Below are positions 59,541 through 64,000 of a stretch of DNA of 64,000 nt, piece after piece. This DNA comes from Leptoclinus maculatus (Eukaryota > Chordata > Actinopteri > Perciformes > Stichaeidae), in contig JAVDOI010000019.1 in NCBI GenBank assembly GCA_032191485.1, forward strand, positions 3,095,612 to 3,159,611, written 5' to 3'. The notes below the pieces were generated by a model, which was not told the DNA's origin, made no database searches, and worked only from the letters and a program-made list of their open reading frames with translations. The position numbers were made by a program, and so were the translations under genes. How positions within the stretch are numbered: the stretch's first letter is position 1; every line of letters starts with the position of its first letter.

Positions 59541-59765
59541 ATTGTTTACTCAAATGATCTTGCCCCTACTGGGAAATTTTGCGGTATTTTCATCTCACGC
59601 ACATGCGCGTTTGACGAAAATACCGTATTGAACTCAAGCGAAGCGAACACGCACATAAAAAAAAACACAAACACAAACTTCGATATGAACGTAAGAGCCG
59701 CATGAAACCAGGCAAAGAGCCGCATGCGGCTCGGGAGCCGCGGGTTGGCCAGGCCTGTAGTAGAG

Positions 59766-62110
59766 CAACCTTTGTATTTCTTCTTCTTCTGGCATACTGA
59801 ATAGCACGGTAGTTAGGTAGTATGGGTATTAGAACGTACACACTTCTGAGAGGAATGTCATCTATTGCATACGTTTCATGTAACGTCTCGTCTTCAGGGT
59901 CTAACAAACTCAATCTGCCGTGACCACATATTTGTAGACGTATATTAGTGAGGGAGCAAGTCAATTTCTCATCTATATAGATCTGATGAACTCTATCCAG
60001 TCATCGGTAAAGGGAGTGTCAGGTTTTTGGCCGGCGGAATAGAGTGCTGTCGGGAGGCATTTATCAGGCCGACGCGGAAATGATCACCCAACAAGAAGCC
60101 ATCGGGATTTTTACAAAGAAAAACAAAATTAATTTATTTTTGCCGTGTTTTGCCTTCATTTACTCCTGCGCTATTTCCTCTCATTTGATCTCTGCAATTC
60201 GCCGAGGGCAGGACTGACTAACTACCACGAACAGCTGCTCAAGTAAGAGAGCAGAAAATATATACATTTTTCATCTGGCCTTGCCTTCAATAATCAGAAT
60301 TAGGAGTTCTGTGTCGCTTCTGCAAAACTCATCAAAAGTGTTCTCTCGTTGCCAGTTGACGTAGTCAAGTGATGCTGTGACTGAATGTGCCTTTTGTCTC
60401 GTATGTGTGTTTGTAACAGACGCAGGTTGAGCCAGACAAATGAATACAGAAGGTTTTCTCCTCCTTCTATCCTATGTTTTCCTTGATGCTAATCTACTTC
60501 ATTCCTACGCTACCATTCAAATTAGCGCTGAGTGACATCTTGCCTTAGACTTACCCTTGCGGGGGGGGGGGGAATTACCCGGTAGCCCTGCCGGTAAAGC
60601 TTAATTAGGGCAAAAGGTGAATCTGTCTTCGCTGATTTTACAGCCGGATTCTCACTTCAAAATGTTGCCTAGTGCCGCTTTAAAAATGGCCATACTATGA
60701 AAATCCCAGGCTCTGTAGTTACAGCACAAAACATATTGCTGAGAAGGCCACTGCGCCGTGCCAATTACACGGCTGAATTACACAAACACAAGCCCGTGCA
60801 CCTGCTGTGTTTAAATCTTTCAGCCAACCTTACTTCAGGCACTGAATGGAAATGAATCCTCTGCCAGTTAAATTAGCACTTGTCAGCCAGCAATTATACG
60901 AACGCAGCACCCGCTGAAGACTTGGTTTTCCTCTCAGTATTTTTAGCACTGTTTCAGACAGTCACTCAGATACTGTTAATGAACCCCACCTTCCCACCCT
61001 CCAACCCTCTCGTGAAGTGAGACACGGCGAAGATCCGTCTCAGAAGACGTTCGTTTTTCTCCTCTTGACAAGAAGCGGCTCCGCTCTTTGTCTTTTCAGC
61101 GTGGAATTATTCTCAAATTAGTACCACATTAATCACAGTGACAGCTGAGAATGTAAATGACTCCGTAAAGGGAAGAATTTATTACAGCCTGTACAGAGAG
61201 GCCTGCGAAGTACTGCTACGACCTAAATTTATGGAATCCCTTTACCCTGGGTTTGATGTGATTATGCAGGTTTTCTCGTCAAATGATGGCCTGATGGTTT
61301 TTGGATCGTTTTTCCTTTATTCTGCATAATTGAGGATGATTTATACGACGTTGTGCCGCGCGGCAACTGCAACTGCTCCGGGCCTGTTCTTCGTCATACG
61401 ACCCGTTTTGCGAATTAATCTCACCGGGCTGTCGGAGCTGTCGGTCTCCTATCAAAAGTTCAGCATCGATAATGAAGCCTTAGAAGTTCGGCGGCGGCTT
61501 TCCCCCGGTCCGTCAAACCCACGTGGCGCCTGTCGGACGGCTGGAATCGATAGCGGACGTCGTTATGAAGGTTGTTATGTTATGTTCCTCCAGAGTCTTT
61601 TCCAGAATGTACTTTTGGAGGAGCAGAGGAGCTGCCAGTCAGCCACTGGGCTTCATGACAGGCAATTTACTCTCAAGGAGAATGGAGGTCTTCAGAGTAC
61701 CTGACAGCATCAAACTAGGGGAGAGAGAGAGAGAAAACCTCGGTGTGGCGCACAAACCCGACTCGCCAGCATCCCTCACCCTGAATACTGCATCACAGTC
61801 TAACTGATAGATCGATGTGCTGATACATGAAGCCAATGGAAGTCTTTTATGAGGTTCTGGAGTGATATTGAATCTGAGAGAATTCCTCAACTTGACCTTA
61901 ACACTTGACTGTCTTTCACCCAGACAGAAGGGCGGCACTGCACAAGTGTGACCCGTGTAGGATGAGTAGTGTAGAAAACAACTGAAATCAGTTTTCAGTC
62001 GGTTAAGATGATTCTTTTCTTTTCCTCCTGCTAGCATCATGAACTAATGGGGATATCTGACATAGCAACTTCACACACAAGACATTCAATAAGAAGGTTG
62101 TCATAAACCT
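59766..62110. other. Downstream flank or tafa2 intron 4, non-coding
   Basis: No gene was recognised. A G run lies at 60560-60571. A CpG-containing block is at about 61340-61570 and a GA-rich patch near 61721-61733. Confidence 0.65.
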
Positions 62111-62480
62111 ACGGCTGTGCGATTTTTTTGGGGTCATAATTGACATCACGATTATTTAACAGGATTACTTATTGACTTTGTAAACATGATACATTTAGTG
62201 AAACAACAACTCAAGACTCCGCCTCGGTTGACAGTCGCAGGGGGCGGCGGGCCTTAAGTCCACCTCACCAGGAAGCTACCTTCACCTCGGGCCTTTCCAA
62301 GCCGACCTAAAGTCGCTCGTTCGCGACTGCCATGGAGGAAATGCGCCCCGCTGAGGGCCAGCCCTTCTATCCACAAAACAAGAATATCACTACGAAATGG
62401 AATGTGGCACAATAGTCATTTCATCTCGGTTGTCTTGTTTCCGTAATCCTGGGAAGCCTAAAATTGTAATGGAAAACAGA
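62111..62480. repeat. Dispersed repeat, second copy (shared with 20285-20391)
   Basis: It begins 'ggctgtgcgatttttt', and its right part (62392-62480) matches the repeat near 20.3 kb in the order of words. The middle differs and is CpG-rich. Confidence 0.5.
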
Positions 62481-64000
62481 ATTCCATCAATCGCCTATCC
62501 CGAGATAAAGCCTCCTGATTTCAGTGACCCCATGGCTTATACATATGATAAACTACTGCTGAGCCTCTGCAAAAAGCAAAACGCTCAGCATGCAGTTTGT
62601 TTCATCCAACTCTTTTACAGTATATATCCTCAAAAGACCCCAAGCAGGGTTTTTAGACCTTTAGCCTTAGTCTTCCTCTGAAGATAATGAGTTTTCTCAC
62701 CGTGGCAAACATTTAAAATAAACCGACAGAGGTTGAATAATGCATCTGATTTTGTAGCTGCTTTCGCCTAAATCTTTGACATGTCAATCGGTGTGGGCGG
62801 GCGTGTCTCATGTCTTCTCGCTTGAATTTTCTGTTGATAAAGTTGCTGTTTTTATTACTGTACATCATGCTCTCTGCTTTTGCTATCAGTCTCTGCTTAC
62901 GTCAAGTGCTCAGCTCCACGGTGTTGTATTACTTCGTGTACAATATAGATGAAAACGACAATAAAATATTCAGTGTTGCTTGTAGGGGTGGACGTCTCTA
63001 GGCACCTCATTCCATTCCCATTCAGAGAGCTACGATTTGATTGTTAAACAATTATCGATTCATGTTGATGCATCAACATTTTTCTATACATGATTTCTTT
63101 TTTATTTTATCTGCTGTTTTTAAAACATAGCATATTTGCAATGATTCCTAATTAAAAATAGAGATGTGTCAACTTGGAGGGTTACATTTCCAAGCATTGC
63201 AAAGAGAACCAACGGGACAATGAATTAGATTGGGCCTGTAGCAGTCATAACAAGCTGCTCTTATTCACAAATAAATAGTATAGACGTCTCTTCAAACAAA
63301 TGAGCATTCAGCTCTCGTACAAAAATAACGCTTTCTGGAACATGTGGTAGAAACTACAGTGAGAAAGTAGACACTATATTCTGTAGCGTGTTACTTCTAT
63401 CCTACCCTGACTCCATGACTTTAGCTTTGGTTTGGATGTATTTGGATGTTTAGAGTATCGCTGTGTCCGTAAAAACGTCGAAATGAATATCGTATCTCGG
63501 TTCCAAAGTGTGCAACATGGCGCAAAAGCTCTGGTTCTCGATGACGGAGTAGGGAAGCAAATCTACTTCGTGACTCGCTTCGCCCTTTCAGAGTTGGGCG
63601 GAAGAAGAAGAAGAAGAAGTGAAATGCTCCCATACGTTAGCTGTTAAGCCAGAGGGTGCCAGTCGGATTGTATCCGTATTCAGTCTGCTCAAGCTCAGCC
63701 GCCATCACCAAAACTCCGCTAGTATTTATCCTAGCTTAGTTAGTTGCTTGTGGGGGTTACTTTCTTCGATTGCGTTTTGATGCTACCCCTGCTTTGATGG
63801 CTTTGACTTCATTTTAACACTATTTCTTTCTTCCACAGGCGAAACAACACTTCCGGTCTTTGTCGGATCATCAAAAGAGAAGTAGTTCAAAGGACCTTTC
63901 TGTAAATAGAGACTTCCTTTCTTCTGGAGTGTAATTAATCTTTGGAAAACTCTGAATGCGTCTTCTTGAACTCTATGGACATCAAGCACTGATCACTCAG
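62481..64000. other. Right edge of window, non-coding
   Basis: AT-rich sequence with a GAA repeat at 63601-63619 and the weak exon candidate at 63839. No gene can be supported. Confidence 0.65.
63839..63934 (+). CDS. Candidate (weak) terminal exon for tafa2
   Basis: A strong acceptor (ctttcttccacag, ending 63838) is followed by a phase-0 open frame of 31 codons and TAA. It begins AKQHFRSL. This does not resemble the short VT-basic ending typical of TAFA proteins, so it may be a coincidence or an alternative exon. The true last exon may be outside the window. Confidence 0.12.
   Translation, partial: AKQHFRSLSDHQKRSSSKDLSVNRDFLSSGV

Larger units (their letters stand above)
58317..59757 (-). 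mobile_element. hAT-type transposon (Charlie-like), internally deleted, with perfect 8-bp duplication
   Basis: Left end CAGGGGTGGCCAACC and right end GGTTGGCCAGGCCTG are inverted repeats matching at 13 of 15 positions. Both sides carry the identical 8-mer TAGTAGAG (58309-58316 and 59758-59765). The minus strand encodes a shortened transposase. A large CA microsatellite (58411-58492) lies near the left end, and a 16-bp palindrome GAGCCGCATGCGGCTC near the right end. Confidence 0.95.

Noticed and set aside
61083..61130. Acceptor 'gtcttttcag' at about 61099 as the last tafa2 exon
   Set aside because: The phase-0 reading gives RGIILKLVPH and stop, which is too long and unlike the family.
1..64000. 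CRISPR array, operon, phage or prokaryotic defence system
   Set aside because: The sequence is vertebrate: split genes, fish repeats and microsatellites; the direct repeats found are minisatellites or tandem duplications without unique spacers.

Overview
The window reads as vertebrate nuclear DNA, most likely from a teleost fish. It has split genes with GT-AG introns, long AT-rich non-coding stretches, many microsatellites, and several repeat families familiar from fish genomes (hAT-type DNA elements with 8-bp target duplications, and an L2-clade LINE tail). There is no prokaryotic or viral gene organisation, no CRISPR array and no operon. Two protein-coding genes can be supported, both on the + strand and arranged head to tail.

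Gene 1 (about 1,911 to 8,807) is the 3' part of etv6, encoding the ETS-family repressor ETV6/TEL. Six coding exons correspond to human exons 3 to 8. They carry the pointed (PNT/SAM) oligomerisation domain, the long proline-, histidine- and glutamine-rich linker, the complete ETS DNA-binding domain and the C-terminal tail. The exons that encode the N-terminus are not seen and must lie upstream of base 1. Intron 6 carries a young-looking 15-bp minisatellite.

Gene 2 starts less than 1 kb beyond the last etv6 poly(A) signal. It is tafa2 (fam19a2), a secreted, cysteine-rich, chemokine-like neuronal protein. A TATA-like promoter and a non-coding first exon sit near 9,677-10,189. The signal-peptide exon is at 44,731-44,834, after an intron of about 34.5 kb. 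The two cysteine-rich exons are at 52,945-53,100 and 56,554-56,678. These exons account for 128 codons and all ten family cysteines. The very short terminal coding exon was not identified with confidence and may lie beyond the window.

The rest (about 52 kb) is intron and flank. It holds three hAT-type elements with perfect 8-bp target-site duplications (22,562-23,616; 39,659-40,681; 58,317-59,757). Two of these keep fragments of transposase C-terminal dimerisation domain on the minus strand. There is also a LINE tail, several dispersed fish-type repeats, a possible solo LTR, perfect palindromes, and CpG- or homeobox-motif-rich blocks that may be regulatory.

I see no new multi-gene system. 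The points most worth following are a cascade of four upstream ORFs in the predicted tafa2 leader, the last overlapping the true start codon; a NAGNAG tandem acceptor that would add or remove one alanine near the mature N-terminus of tafa2; and the three well-preserved hAT insertions.
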